From contig OZ024825.1 in NCBI GenBank assembly GCA_964016985.1, forward strand, positions 37,633,557 through 37,697,556: a stretch of 64,000 nt of DNA. Reading direction: 5' to 3'. Position 1 is the first letter of the stretch. Every line of letters starts with the position of its first letter. Position numbers and translations under genes: made by a program. Origin of the DNA: Anodontia alba (lineage: Eukaryota; Mollusca; Bivalvia; Lucinida; Lucinidae). Under the pieces are notes generated by a model. It did not search any database. It was not told where the DNA came from and saw only the letters and a list, made by a program, of their open reading frames with translations. Below are positions 14,901 through 22,584 of this stretch, piece after piece.

Positions 14901-15753
14901 CAAAGGGATTAGACACAAGTTATAACAACATTCGATAGTCCTTTCCCTAAACCATTCTACAGGAAATCGTCATCAATTTTACTTTTGATGCCATGAGAAC
15001 CGTTGCAGCTTTTCATCACGAAAACATGCCTATATAATTCTGACCCCCTTTAACCCCACTTTTATATAGTAAACCTGGGGTTTACAGGGGTATACATTAT
15101 TTTTCTTATTCCTGCTCAAAACATAGATTGTGGGTACTCGTTAGAACCGCTTCGTCGAGGTGGTTCTAACGAGTACCCACAATCTATGTTTTGAGCAGGA
15201 ATAAGAAAAATCTAAAAGTTTTTTTTTTATCTAAAAATTTATATTTTTTGGTGGTAAAATTTTCAATATATTTGTATAGGCTTGTTTTCGTAATCTTATG
15301 GTCATGCACTTTCTGTAGAAATCCATATAATCTGCGTTTAAACATTACGAAAACACGCCTATTCAAATATATTGAAAATTTCACCTCCAAAACTTCAAAA
15401 TTTTCAGATAAAAAACTCTGATAGTTTTCAAAGTTCTGCTCAAAACATAGATTGTGGGTACTCGTTAGAACCGCCTCGGTGAGGCGGTTCTAACGAGTAT
15501 CCACAATCTATGTTTTTCAGCAGCATAAGGAAAATAATGTCTACCCCTGTAAACCCCAGTTTTACTATATAAAAGTGGGGTTTACGGGGGTCAAAATTCT
15601 ATAGGCATGTTTTCGTGATGAACCTCCTAAAATGTCTGAGCTATGACTTTTACGAGCGGCGAACATTTATTATTATTTTTTTCTTTTGTTTTATTTTATT
15701 GTATTTTATTTTTATTTTATTTTATTTTTATTTATTTATTGTTTCTTTTTAAT

Positions 15754-15788
<35 letters not shown>

Positions 15789-17395
15789 TTTTTTATTTAT
15801 TTATTTCTTTTTATTATTATTTCTTTTTTTTTTTGCAAGGGAGATATATTCAAAGCAACTTTAAAGCAACTTTGAGTAACTGCTATTAATTGGCCAGGTG
15901 GAACAGAAAAAAAAATGTTTTGCAAGTAATATTTTCGACAAACAATGGTCTTTTAGAGTTTGTGTTGAAAATCATTTACTGCTTTTGAAGTTGTGAGAAA
16001 GTGTGAAAATACCGTTTTTGATGAAAACGCAGGTAACTCGAGGATGGTGTCACTTACTCGAATGATCTCTCTTGAATTCTGTTGAGTCTAACCGTGGAAA
16101 ACAGTTGCATTACTTTATTGCTACGAAATCGAAGTAGTGTTGCTATCAACCGTGGAAAACAGTTGCATTAATTCATTACAAGGAAATCGAAATAGTATTG
16201 CTATCACAAATAAATCGAAGTAGAAACAAAATTACCCATTAATAAAAAGTGATAAATTGCTTTTAGTTTTGAGTATATATAGTCAACACAGGGACATACA
16301 GGGTTTTACATTATTTGGCAGATTTCATAGCTTTCCAGCATCTAAACAAGCTTTTCAGACCGTATTTACTTCTACCCTTTTTCCTACATCTTTTGACTTA
16401 ATTTGCTTAATAACCAAACTGTACCTCATTTCTCATGTTAAATGGTGAAAATGCCATTGCTTTCGTACCATAAAAAAAGGGTATCAAGATACACATTTCT
16501 TTCTGATTTTGCGACAAAAACATACATGTATGTTCTGGGTACTCAGTGGAAGCCTCTTTCTGTACTCATTAAAAGCATTTTGTTTAACCCATATCACGAA
16601 AACACGCCTATATAATTTTGACCCCCTTAAACCCCATTTTTTATAGTAAAACTGGGGTTTAGAGGAGTATACATTATTTTTCTTATTTTGCTAAAAACAC
16701 AGATTGTGGGTACAAGTTAGAACCGCCTCGCTGAGGCGGTTCTAACGAGTACCCACAATCTATGTTTTGAGCAGAAATATGAAAAAATATCAGTCTTTTT
16801 TACCTGAAAATTTTCCTTTTTTGGTTGTAAAGTTTTCAATATATTTCAACAGGCATGTTTTCGTAATGCATTGATGCCAAGTGGACTCCTCTTCTACCTC
16901 AGCTTTTGGGACACCTCCATTTCCAGTAGCAGGGTTGTCTGTATAGTTTTTATTATTGCCATGTTTTATAGAAATTCCTGTACTTAATGCAAACAGTGTA
17001 AGCCCTAATCAGACGCCACGTTCTGTGGCGTCTGATCTGGGTCTACAATGTTTGTCAATGTCCGCTTTATAGGACGCTAAGCAAAAATGAGTTAATGAGC
17101 ACCCGAAAAAAAATCAATAGTTTTGGTTAAGAAAAAGAAAAAAGATTATCTAGAGCTACACATTTTACCTAGATGTAATAACCTATTGGTTGTGTGTCAT
17201 ATATATATACTGACCTGTTCCCAGAAGCATTCCCGTAAACAGGGAGGCAACCCAGCCAATCTGACCCTCCCCCACCTCAAAAACAGACACCAGTTCACTG
17301 TAGATCACCCCGAATGATTGTGGTATTCCCATATGTAGAAAATGCAATACAAAACTCGCGAAGACCAAAACCACTTGTCTTGCAACAGTCGCCAT
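1127..17395 (-). CDS. SLC16/MCT-like transporter, gene 1 (six coding exons)
   Basis: Coding exons on the minus strand, in order: 17395-17215, 10320-10177, 8736-8464, 6915-6535, 3387-3262 and 1359-1127. They join to 1338 nt, encoding 445 residues plus TAG. All five introns are GT-AG and phase 1. The product is a predicted 12-helix plasma-membrane carrier of the SLC16 family, which moves monocarboxylates or related small organic solutes; the substrate cannot be read from sequence. Recognisable family features are GIPQSFGVIYSEL after TM1, a D-R-R-T-x-A-x-G-V-A-S-x-G-G region after TM4, S-R-L-L-V-G in TM8 and GWLVDATGSYNSSFYF between TM11 and TM12. The classical TM1 D-G-G-W-G-W motif is absent and the TM8 Asp is Ser. 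It is about three-quarters identical to gene 2 by eye in exon 1. The start was chosen because all three paralogues have an ATG at the same place. A further non-coding 5' exon cannot be excluded. Confidence 0.9.
1391..1447. repeat. ACGTTTATACAACGTC palindrome family (E), half copy
   Basis: Starts CCCAGCGGGCATATGACG and carries ACGTTTATACAACGTC and ACGTCGATGCAACGTCAT. It is one arm of the palindrome seen complete at 2054-2132 and elsewhere. It lies in intron 5 of gene 1. Confidence 0.8.
1469..1598. repeat. Palindromic repeat (hairpin)
   Basis: Inverted arms GAATATGACTTTTATTTCAT and its complement flank a second inner hairpin, AAGTGAAAAAATGTA against TACATTTTTTCACTT. Likely a MITE remnant in intron 5 of gene 1. 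Further small hairpins with GTGAAAATATAA lie at 1925-2040. Confidence 0.75.
2054..2132. repeat. E-family palindrome, complete
   Basis: ATGGCGTTTATACAACGTCG and the inverse CGACGTTGTACAAACGCCAT enclose ACGTCGATGCAACGT. Ends with the CTGGGA terminus typical of the family. Confidence 0.8.
2640..2825. repeat. GCGAAGACTCAGATCAG palindrome family (C)
   Basis: Contains CAGTGAAGACTCAGATCAGC, AGCGAAGACTCTGATTAGCC and the inverse GAGTCTTCGCTGGGCGC. Related copies occur at 3940, 9957, 10062, 10700, 12733, 31700 and 46893. No gene is seen in 2133-3261 besides this. Confidence 0.75.
3262..3387 (-). CDS. Gene 1 exon 5 (TM10 end, TM11)
   Basis: 126 nt between acceptor ATTTCAG| and donor G|GTAAGC. It encodes LLSVITADLVGLEHIGPALG and the TM11 segment ending ASIGTPAGG. 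It has no ATG and is too short for most ORF calls. It was found by matching the paralogous exon at 43527-43652, with the same length and phase. Confidence 0.9.
3401..3419. repeat. (AAT)6 microsatellite
   Basis: Short AAT run just inside intron 4 of gene 1, next to the exon 5 acceptor. Confidence 0.9.
3455..3695. repeat. AACCCTTAAAGCGCCAA palindrome (G) containing a B hairpin
   Basis: Outer arms CTTAACCCTTAAAGCGCCAA and its complement with GCAGACGACAT inside. The centre (3526-3593) is the B hairpin, GCAAACAGTGTGGACC with AGATCAGACTGCTCC and their inverses. The ORF through it is not a gene. Confidence 0.8.
3940..4058. repeat. C-family palindrome
   Basis: AGCGAAGACTCTGATCAG, GCGCGGATGCGC and the inverse GATCTGAGTCTTCGCTGG, followed by GTAGGTTTTGTCGCGCGCTGG. 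Confidence 0.78.
4131..4226. repeat. Poly-T plus (GT)n microsatellite
   Basis: About 38 T followed by about 29 GT units. The two ORFs crossing it are artefacts. Confidence 0.95.
4425..4745. repeat. Interspersed repeat K
   Basis: Shares CTGTTTCAGA, GATGAGGTAGAGG, a GCGCGAGTAAA segment and CCTCTGTTACAGTTCTTCTT with copies at 13505-13850, 14200-14520 and 27905-28055. Class unknown. Confidence 0.65.
4761..5051 (-). mobile_element. MITE-1 copy 2
   Basis: Complete: CATTACGAAAACACGCC to GTTTTTGTGATG, with the core hairpin near its middle. Arm B comes first on the plus strand. Lies in intron 4 of gene 1 and directly precedes a SINE. Confidence 0.9.
5040..5340 (+). mobile_element. tRNA-derived SINE
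   Basis: Head remnant with a B-box-like GGGTTCAACCCC, then the shared body GGAGATTGATCATGAAAT and GATTCAAGAAGGGCAGTTG, and a tail of AAACAAACAAAC. About 300 bp. Lies in intron 4 of gene 1. Confidence 0.82.
5343..5460 (-). mobile_element. LINE fragment
   Basis: CTCTCCTTCTTTTGGTG, GGCATTTC and TATCTTCACT match segments of the LINE copies at 56560-56640 and 62080-62160. A short decayed piece of the same family. Confidence 0.55.
5500..5690. repeat. G-family palindrome remnant plus A-rich run
   Basis: GCAGATGACATTTTGAAATA and the inverted pair GAAAATAGGTTTTGACC / AAGCTTATTTTC resemble other G copies. The tail is a long A-rich run. Confidence 0.55.
5700..5960 (-). mobile_element. tRNA-derived SINE (minus strand)
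   Basis: Inverse body with ACTTAGTCCTCTAAGTGG and CATGATCAATCTCCAC. It ends in a tRNA-like head with a B-box-like GGGATTCGAATTGGCGACCC. Lies in intron 4 of gene 1. Confidence 0.75.
6019..6085. repeat. B hairpin
   Basis: GCAAACAGTGTAGATCCTGA and its inverse around CGGCTCATGATGAGCCG. An almost perfect hairpin of about 67 bp. Confidence 0.85.
6222..6413. mobile_element. Small MITE with ends TACAATCAACTCCC
   Basis: GTACAATCAACTCCCGTTAA and an imperfect inverse ending GAGAGTCAACTGTAC. Related in its end sequence to the ACAGTCGACTCTCGTTATC family at 38932 and 44242. Confidence 0.5.
6473..6530. repeat. Poly-A / A-rich run
   Basis: About 32 A followed by an AAATAAAT stretch next to the donor of gene 1 exon 4. 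Read antisense it prolongs the exon ORF artificially. Confidence 0.9.
6535..6915 (-). CDS. Gene 1 exon 4 (central loop, TM7-TM10 start)
   Basis: 381 nt between acceptor GTTTCAG| and donor G|GTGGGT. It encodes a short central cytoplasmic loop, TM7, then LLYNMMIVRGQTKEYSSLAL, TM8 with S-R-L-L-V-G, TM9 and the start of TM10, ending YGMGT. A long A-run lies just inside the following intron. Confidence 0.93.
6995..7250 (-). mobile_element. MITE-1 copy 3, right end lost
   Basis: Begins CATTACGAAAACATGC and runs to the GTGGGGTTTAAGG arm. It is then replaced by an F-family fragment. Lies in intron 3 of gene 1, 80 bp before the exon 4 acceptor. Confidence 0.85.
7251..7395. mobile_element. F-family MITE fragment
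   Basis: CCTCGTTATCTCGAACTCGC, CGCTTATCTCGAAGTGAAAA and AATGTGGAAAAGCGGAGAAA match one half of the complete copies at 38932-39270 and 44242-44578. Confidence 0.75.
7577..7854 (+). mobile_element. MITE-1 copy 4
   Basis: ATCACGAAAACATGCC to CGTGTTTTCGTAA with arm A first. Opposite in orientation to copies 3 and 5, which lie in the same intron. The downstream stretch 7855-8065 shows no recognisable coding sequence. Confidence 0.88.
8181..8458 (-). mobile_element. MITE-1 copy 5, at the exon 3 donor of gene 1
   Basis: GTTACGAAAACACGCC to CATGTTACCGTGATG. In the sense of gene 1, the element begins inside the donor GTATTC of intron 3, about five bases after the splice site. Confidence 0.9.
8464..8736 (-). 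CDS. Gene 1 exon 3 (TM4-TM6)
   Basis: 273 nt between acceptor TTCCAG| and donor G|GTATTC. It contains K-D-R-R-T-I-A-I-G-V-A-S-T-G-G-G, the MCT motif after TM4, followed by HFTSWCIDMYDWRGCF and TM6. A MITE-1 copy begins within the donor hexamer. Confidence 0.93.
8933..9212 (+). mobile_element. MITE-1 copy 6
   Basis: Complete, CATCACGAAAACATGC to GTTTTCGTAATG, intron 2 of gene 1. The core CCGCCTCCCCGAGGCGG is a clear hairpin. Confidence 0.92.
9480..9765. repeat. Diverged tandem duplication of about 140 bp
   Basis: GCAGGTCTTCAATCATATGG with GTATATTTTG, and CTGTAGTTCTTCAACCATAT with GGTATTTTGAGAAA, are two diverged units within intron 2 of gene 1. No coding potential is supported. Confidence 0.5.
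9955..10135. repeat. Two C-family palindromes
   Basis: 9955-10022 and 10058-10135 each pair GCGCCCARTGAAGA.TC with its inverse around CTGCGC..TGCGCAG. The second ends about 40 bp from exon 2 of gene 1. Confidence 0.75.
10177..10320 (-). CDS. Gene 1 exon 2 (TM2 end, TM3, TM4 start)
   Basis: 144 nt between acceptor TTTTCAG| and donor G|GTACTG. It encodes a hydrophobic stretch with CLTTVAGSLLMTVGMVSSAF. It is phase 1 on both sides. Read-through ORFs extend past the donor into intron 2. Confidence 0.92.
10322..10363. repeat. Poly-A run
   Basis: About 40 A, read as poly-T in the sense of gene 1. It directly forms the polypyrimidine tract of the exon 2 acceptor. Confidence 0.95.
10372..10602. mobile_element. 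B-long MITE with ends CCCATTTACG / AATGGGTT
   Basis: Contains a B hairpin at 10500-10556 and outer inverted ends. Similar 230-bp units are at 16869-17096 and 37944-38184, and partial ones at 51998-52106 and 61455-61550. Confidence 0.65.
10700..10890. repeat. C-family palindromes, tandem and degraded
   Basis: GCCTAACGATGACTCAAATC, CAGACTGCGTACTGCG and GATTTGAGTCTTCGATGGGC. Two overlapping imperfect copies. Confidence 0.6.
10918..10970. repeat. (TATAA)n / (TACAA) pentanucleotide repeat
   Basis: About ten pentamer units in intron 1 of gene 1. Confidence 0.9.
11019..11295 (+). mobile_element. MITE-1 copy 7
   Basis: CATTACGAGAACACGCC to GTTTTCGTAATG, arm A first. Intron 1 of gene 1. Confidence 0.9.
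11623..11732. repeat. D-family palindrome (CGGGCCGTTATCGGCCCG)
   Basis: AGCTAGCATTCTTTATAAGT, then GGGCCGTTATCGGCCCGTCA and its inverse, ending AAGAATGCTTCCTGGGG. Other copies are at 37335, 41471 and 46010. Confidence 0.8.
11861..11939. repeat. Compound (GT)n(GA)n microsatellite
   Basis: About 11 GT followed by about 29 GA units. Confidence 0.95.
12415..12900. repeat. C-family palindromes flanking a MITE-1 insertion
   Basis: AAAATGGCATATGCGCCAAG occurs at 12415 and again at 12733, followed by CGAAGA.TC.GATCAG each time. MITE-1 copy 8 (12454-12732) lies between. The second unit continues as a palindrome to about 12890. Confidence 0.7.
12454..12732 (-). mobile_element. MITE-1 copy 8
   Basis: TAGTCACGAAAACACGCC to GTTTTCGTGATG. 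The core hairpin TAGAACCGCCTCGCC with its inverse is almost perfect. Intron 1 of gene 1. Confidence 0.92.
13176..13438 (-). mobile_element. MITE-1 copy 9, short core
   Basis: CATTACGAAAACACGCC to GTTTTCGTGATG. Part of one side of the GC core is deleted (TACTCGATAGGGCGG). Confidence 0.9.
13505..13850. repeat. Repeat K, first of a pair
   Basis: CATCTGTCTATTGATGTCTG, GCCTATCATGGT and CCCTCTCCCCGCCCC. It recurs in the same orientation at 14200-14520, with element J between them. It gives no coherent ORF. Confidence 0.7.
13851..14191. mobile_element. J-family MITE (TACAG..CTGTA ends)
   Basis: TACAGACAACTCTCTTTATA to GGTTCACTGTA. Its centre at 13987-14058 is the hairpin TTAGAATCGCCTCAGTGAGG, the same kind of core as MITE-1. 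A second copy starts at 24341. Confidence 0.6.
14200..14520. repeat. Repeat K, second of a pair
   Basis: Clear direct repeat of 13510-13845, with the same order of blocks, ending ACTGACCGTTCCAAGGC. Confidence 0.7.
14521..14627 (+). mobile_element. MITE-1 copy 10, right half only
   Basis: Starts in the core (ATATGTTTTCAGCAGAAATA) and ends GGCGTGTTTTCGTATTA. Arm A is missing. Confidence 0.85.
15014..15294 (+). mobile_element. MITE-1 copy 11
   Basis: CATCACGAAAACATGCC to CTTGTTTTCGTAAT. Followed 48 bp later by copy 12 in opposite orientation, forming a large inverted pair in intron 1 of gene 1. Confidence 0.92.
15343..15620 (-). mobile_element. MITE-1 copy 12
   Basis: CATTACGAAAACACGCC to GTTTTCGTGATG. 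Core TTAGAACCGCCTCGG with a perfect inverse. Confidence 0.92.
15660..15835. repeat. (TTTA)n-rich tract
   Basis: Long TTTAT/TTTA array and T-rich sequence. The ORFs in it are low complexity. Confidence 0.92.
16085..16210. repeat. Short tandem duplication (about 60 bp x 2)
   Basis: AACCGTGGAAAACAGTTGCA recurs about 60 bp apart, with GAAATCGAA.TAGT.TTGCTA after each. No function suggested. Confidence 0.6.
16592..16868 (+). mobile_element. MITE-1 copy 13
   Basis: ATCACGAAAACACGCC to CATGTTTTCGTAATG. A decayed relative of the core (CTGGGTACTCAGTGGAAGCC) lies just upstream at 16524-16570. Confidence 0.9.
16869..17096. mobile_element. B-long MITE copy
   Basis: AAGTGGACTCCTCTTCTACC, TTTATAGAAATTCCTGTA and the B hairpin at 16989-17054. 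Begins right after MITE-1 copy 13. Confidence 0.6.
17215..17395 (-). CDS. Gene 1 exon 1 (TM1)
   Basis: 181 nt from the ATG at 17395 to the donor G|GTCAGT. It encodes MATVARQVVLVF, then TM1 and GIPQSFGVIYSELVSVFE. It ends in phase 1 inside a Gly codon. Homologous exons with the same length are at 27252-27432 and 63660-63840. Confidence 0.93.
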
Positions 17396-17402
17396 TATTA
17401 AC

Positions 17403-17600
17403 CTTTACCACTCTTTGATCAAATTCAGCAGACGACAAGTAATGGGATAGTTTCTTGTTTTGTTTGTTTTAGAAAACAGAACTTGACATTTCATGCAAAC
17501 TGTCAATGTGCTTCATATATCAAGTTCTATTTTCAGAATGGCGAGCAAAATATTTCAAAATGTCGTCTGCTGACTTTTACTCATCATTTTTGCGTTATCA
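17403..17600. repeat. G-family palindrome next to the start of gene 1
   Basis: TTCAGCAGACGACA and the inverse TGTCGTCTGCTGA enclose GAACTTGACATTTCATGC. It starts only a few bases upstream of the gene 1 ATG, so any 5'UTR or promoter overlaps it. Confidence 0.7.
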
Positions 17601-17802
17601 TTTTTTTTTTTTTTTTTTTATTTTTTTTTTATTTGTAACCGTTTTACAAAAAGAAACAAACAAACTTCTTTATAACCGGTAATACTAAGGTTCTGCACTT
17701 GAAGCATGAGTTCATCTTTTGTATAAGCTGTTTAACGATATAGTCGGGGACCCAGTGGGTAAAATTTGATAACCGGGACCGGAAAGATTTACATCTAGCT
17801 CA

Positions 17803-17895
17803 GCAAGCACGTGACGTTTATACAATGTCACCTCAGCGTCGATACAACGTCATGACGTTGCATCGACGTTGAGGCGAAGCTGTCATACGGGCATA
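17803..17895. repeat. E-family palindrome
   Basis: ACGTGACGTTTATACAATGT, GATACAACGTCATGACGTTG and an inverted right half with GACGTTGAGGCG. Confidence 0.75.
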
Positions 17896-18119
17896 GCCAA
17901 CTTTGCCGAAGGCAACGATGACGCCGTTGACGCCGACGAAAGGCGTCAACAGCAACAGGCCTGCACGCCTATAAATAACACGTACGAAACTCACCACTGT
18001 AACCTGTAACCTGCCCATATCTTTCAGCTGATCCGTGCCAAAGTTAGTTTTCTCGTAAATTGAAAACTGGCGAAAAACAGTTATTTTCTTAAAATATTTT
18101 TTTTTCTTTTCGTGAATCT

Positions 18120-18232
18120 TTAAAGATGTTTTTTTTTTTTTTTTTTTTTTTTAAAAAAGCAAGAAATATTCACACATTATTTTTATTTAAACCCCCCCCC
18201 CCCCCCCCCCACCAAAAAAAAAACAAAAAAAA
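18120..18232. repeat. Poly-T, poly-C and A-rich runs
   Basis: T run at 18130-18152, C run at about 18190-18210, then A-rich. Confidence 0.9.
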
Positions 18233-18244
18233 CCCTGACAACTA

Positions 18245-18832
18245 ATTTTGAATGATTCACCTGGCGCTTTCATCTCAGTTCGTCAGAAACATATCAGATA
18301 CTAATATGAATTAAATAGGTGCTACCTATATCCGTGCGTCCAAATTATCATCACATGCTTCATATGTGGGTTGGCCAGATCTAACTGAATTTGATTTCAG
18401 ACCACGCTTAACTTCTGAATCCACTGCATGAATTGCGATATAAGGTCCAAGTCAACAATATTTCAGTAGTTTAGAGACATTGCCTCCAAATTTGTGGGAC
18501 TTTTACCCGACCCGATCACATGAATTCGGGTCCTGCTTAGTTACTAGCAGCTCTGCCATGGAGGCTTTAGGCAGCCCATCTATTTCGCGGGTCCCGATGG
18601 GCAGCGGCCATGCTTTCCGAATACCGAAAGCTTTTATAACCGATGGCAGGTACAACGACAACACATTTTCGTACGCTTACCTGAAAAAATCCATTTTACT
18701 GCTTCAGGATTTTTTCTAAAGATTTTTGACTGTTTGTGTTTTTGTCTTTGTTTCTTTTTCTTTCTTTTTTTTGCGAGTCTACATATTATGAAAAGCAGAA
18801 AAAAAAAACAACAAAAAAAAAAAAAACAAAAA

Positions 18833-18867
<35 letters not shown>

Positions 18868-21395
18868 ATTAAAAATAACAACAATTTACGAACCGGTCAA
18901 ACAAACACATTATTATGTTGGTCGAAGATTTTTTTACAGATTATCACGTGAAAAGAGTGTTAAGTCTATGCGTTATCTAAAAATCTACATAAAAGTGTAC
19001 CTTACGCACTAAACGAATCATGCTTAGTTTGTAAATAGACGGAGAATGGATAGAAAGACAAAATTCCAAAATAGCGGCGATCGCAAATTTTAATTTTGTA
19101 GGCTGGCGTAATATCTCGTGATTCAATCCCTTGCTACTGGAATATTTGGCGTATTGGCAGTTTTGTTGCTATTATCGGCACGGCCGCCGTATCAATAGCC
19201 TCTGCCAAATCACGGAACGCTTATTGTTTTTGAGGATAAGCACCAAACCACCCAAGCGTTTGTTGGACCATCACAGTTTTGGTCACACACATCACTGATC
19301 ACATAGTTAGTTTATAGTAGTGCACCTGCACGCCGAACCGCTTCGCGGCTCGGGTTCGACGCACTTATAACTCAAAGCGTCTGTTGATAATCGTAAAGCT
19401 ATAATATGAAATAAATAGGTGTTACCTATGAAACGAGCTTAAGCATTTTGTGGATTTTTTTTTCAGCAGGTATCGCAAAGTCGCGGACCAGACAAAACCT
19501 GTTTAAAAAGGTCCGAGACAAAGTACACACATCAAATATTATGCTTACATCAATGTAACCAGAGTTTCCTTTTTTTTACATATTTAAAAAGTGAGGCAAG
19601 TGAAAAGATGTTGATTTGATACTAAATACTACTAATTTCAGAATCCATTATACTTTCCTTATTACACTCTGAACGAAAGCCCCTTGTACTGACAGGTAAA
19701 GATTTGTTTGTGTTAAATGACTCATACCTTGTCTTTTTTCAGCATTATTTTGTCAAGAAAGAACTGATCTTTGAGTTTGAATAACAAGTTATCGAATAAC
19801 TGAGAGGTATTTATGTTCTATTCCTTTGTTGAGGTCATTTTTTGAATTGTGAAACTGTTTCTGATGAGGTTATGTCACACCTAAAATAATTATTTACATC
19901 TTATCAACGATAAGAAAGATTGGTTTTGACAACAGGCTGTCAAATTTTTAAATGTTGCAAGATGTTGAAAGTCTAACCAATTCTGAAATGAGTAGTATAG
20001 CTATATATTACCCAGTCTGAATTACCTAAAATCTGCCATCCGTGATATCCAAATTTGAAGCCTTCAGGTTACTATGGAAGCATGTCCTAAAAACACCACT
20101 ACTTTGACAGGCGTTTACAAAATGGCATGCAACCGGTGCATCCGTGTCGATCGGTCTGCCTTGGCTTTTGGGCTTGGTGGTGGGGCGTAGTACTCTCCAC
20201 AGCGTCGTTACTGCTATCAGTTGTGCCATACAATGTATCTCGGTTTCCAGGTATTAACTTTATGGATGCTTACGATGTTTATCAATAACACTAGCTACGA
20301 CAAGCAAATCATTGTGCAGCATGTGTGTACAGACGAAAGTCGCTAAAGTACCAACGATCAGCTGATCGCCAGTCAGCTGAAACTCGGACCCATCGTATTG
20401 ATGGGTCCCAGGCTGAAATCACCGCATATCCTACCTTTATCATGTTGTTAGCGATAAATTCTTCCCTTTGCATAATTCCTATTAGGTGCTGTAGGAATGT
20501 AATCCACTTTTTGCAGCAATACTTCAGTAATTACCCTTAAATACATGAAAATGTTGTTTAATGCGAGAGAAATCTCAGATTAAAAATGGCGACTAAAACG
20601 CAGATCAGTCTTGCAGTCATCCGTGTCAATGACGTAAAATGTATGCTTATATTTCATTGGCTATACGATTCTTTAAAACCAATGAGATCGCTTGTGGCGG
20701 CTGACTGGCTTTCCATGTTTGCAACGGAGCGTATCTGATCATCATCATATTTTTTCGGAAACCAGGCCAATGGCTCCGGCCTTAATAGCGTTGGTTTTCG
20801 AGTTCAACATTAAGCTGATACACTCCGCTGTAGATATGGGAAACCAGTCATCCGCCGCATGCGAACTCTTCTGCATAGTATGTGAGAGACTCACGATACC
20901 TATAGTAAGATTTATTTTTGACTACTTCAATAATGTTGGTCAACGTTAATGAGGCGCTCATTGAAAACGAATAGCTAGCTATTTAATGTGAATCGTATTA
21001 AAATAGAGTCAGTCCTATGTATTATTTTTCCGTCTGCATCATTACAGATAGTGACCCTGTCCTGCATAAAAAACAAAAACAATAACGCTTTTCAGCTAAC
21101 TGAAAATTAAGAAATTGCCATGCCCGTTTCTATGCAGTGCCTAAATTCATATTATGAACATAGGCAATGCCAATAGGTGAGCTCGCAATGCACTATGTTT
21201 TATAAAAAAAAAATATGTAAAATATAAGTAAAAAGGGATTGCCTTTGGAAACAAAGAACACGCAAAATCACGAAAATCGGAGACTCGGTAAGACCAAAGC
21301 TATACCGTTAAAATTTTGGTATCGAATTCTGGTACCGGACTTTCCCAGTTGGTCCCGGCAAATGCAAATAGATCTGTCTCATTAACTGAGAACCC
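18245..21395. other. Spacer between divergent genes 1 and 2, no gene recognised
   Basis: Apart from an A-rich tract at 18788-18866, I see neither repeats nor convincing coding sequence. ORFs of 60-92 codons here have no family resemblance that I can see. With 17396-27251 as a whole it could hold both promoters, but I identified no element of one. Confidence 0.5.
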
Positions 21396-21400
21396 GATAA

Positions 21401-21644
21401 CATCACGAAAACATACCTATATAATTTTGACCCACCTTAAACCCCACTTTTATACAGTAAAACTGGGGTTTACAGGGGTATACATTATTTTTCTTATTTC
21501 TGCTCAAAACATAGATTGTGGGTACCAGTACACAATCTATGTTTTGAGCAGAAGTATGAAAAATATCAGAATTTTTATCGCAAAATTTTCATTTTTTTGG
21601 GGGTAAAATTTTCAGTATACTTATATAGGCATGTTTTCGTAATG
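21401..21644 (+). mobile_element. MITE-1 copy 14, GC core deleted
   Basis: CATCACGAAAACATACC to CATGTTTTCGTAATG. The centre reads GATTGTGGGTACCAGTACAC, so the CCGCCTC / GAGGCGG part is missing. Confidence 0.9.
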
Positions 21645-22113
21645 AACTGCAAACAAAATGTATATTTACGGTTTGGTTTGACGGCAACAAAACGTCTGCT
21701 GTACCACAGAGCTCGCTCGCTCAGGCGCATGCGGCAGCTAGCTCGCCATAAACGTCATTTGACCGCAGGGGCTTTGTTACTGAAGAAAAGCTTGTATGAT
21801 GATGTTTATATAACCACTTCATATATCAGGCCTGCATGACCAGCTTTTGGGATTAAGTACGTTATTAGCTTTTGGATTAAAACGCGCATGTTTCTTCTAA
21901 GGACTAGACAATACCTGTCAAATTTACAACACGCAAAAATTTGTTAATTCTAGCTATTATACTGAAAGGAAAAAGAAACGCAGGGTAAATTTTATTCCTA
22001 AATTTCATTCAAGTTTGAAAAAGTTTGTTAAATATTTTACTATGATTACAAAAGGGTACATGTATGAAACAAAAGTTCCAAATTTCATTGGTTTGTGATC
22101 AACAAGTCTCGAG

Positions 22114-22572
22114 TTATTGAAGTTCATTGGTAGCTACCCCCCCCCCCCCCTCAAATCTTGAAATCAAAATCAAACTGAAAATCAATATCGGGGTGTGCCC
22201 CCCTCTTGCTGCCGTTGCTGCCCTAATTCTCCTTTGGATAGAGTTAACTAAAGCATTGACAGTTCGCATCGGGATGTTATTCCATTCATCGATCAACGCA
22301 TTCCTTAGTTGTGCGAGAGTTGCGGGGGGATTTCGGCGCTTCCTAACCCTTCTGTCCAGCTCATCCAACATGTGCTCTATTGGGGTCAAATCTGGACTGT
22401 ACGGTGACCATGCTAGTGATGCGATGTTATTGTTTGCCAGGAAATCCTGATACTCGGGCAACATGTGGCGGGCATTGTCCTGCTGCAGAATCAGATTACG
22501 TTGTTGCATAAGCGGGACTGCAACAGGACGCAAGATCTCATCCCTATACCTTACTGCGGTCATATTGCCCAG
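22114..22572 (-). pseudogene. Tc1-type transposase fragment, left arm
   Basis: C-terminal catalytic part: LILQQDNAR, PYSPDLTPIEHMLDELDRRV, RNALIDEWNNIP and RRIRAATAARGG. A three-base loss after DNAR replaces R-P-H-V-A-R and shortens the second-D-to-E spacing to 33. The ORF runs on to 22749, but that N-terminal stretch is the antisense of the right copy and not transposase. Not expected to be active. Confidence 0.85.
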
Positions 22573-22584
22573 GCTATTTCCGAT

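Noticed and set aside
20692..20949. 85-codon ORF in the spacer between genes 1 and 2
   Set aside because: No recognisable domain, no splice partner and no paralogue in the window.
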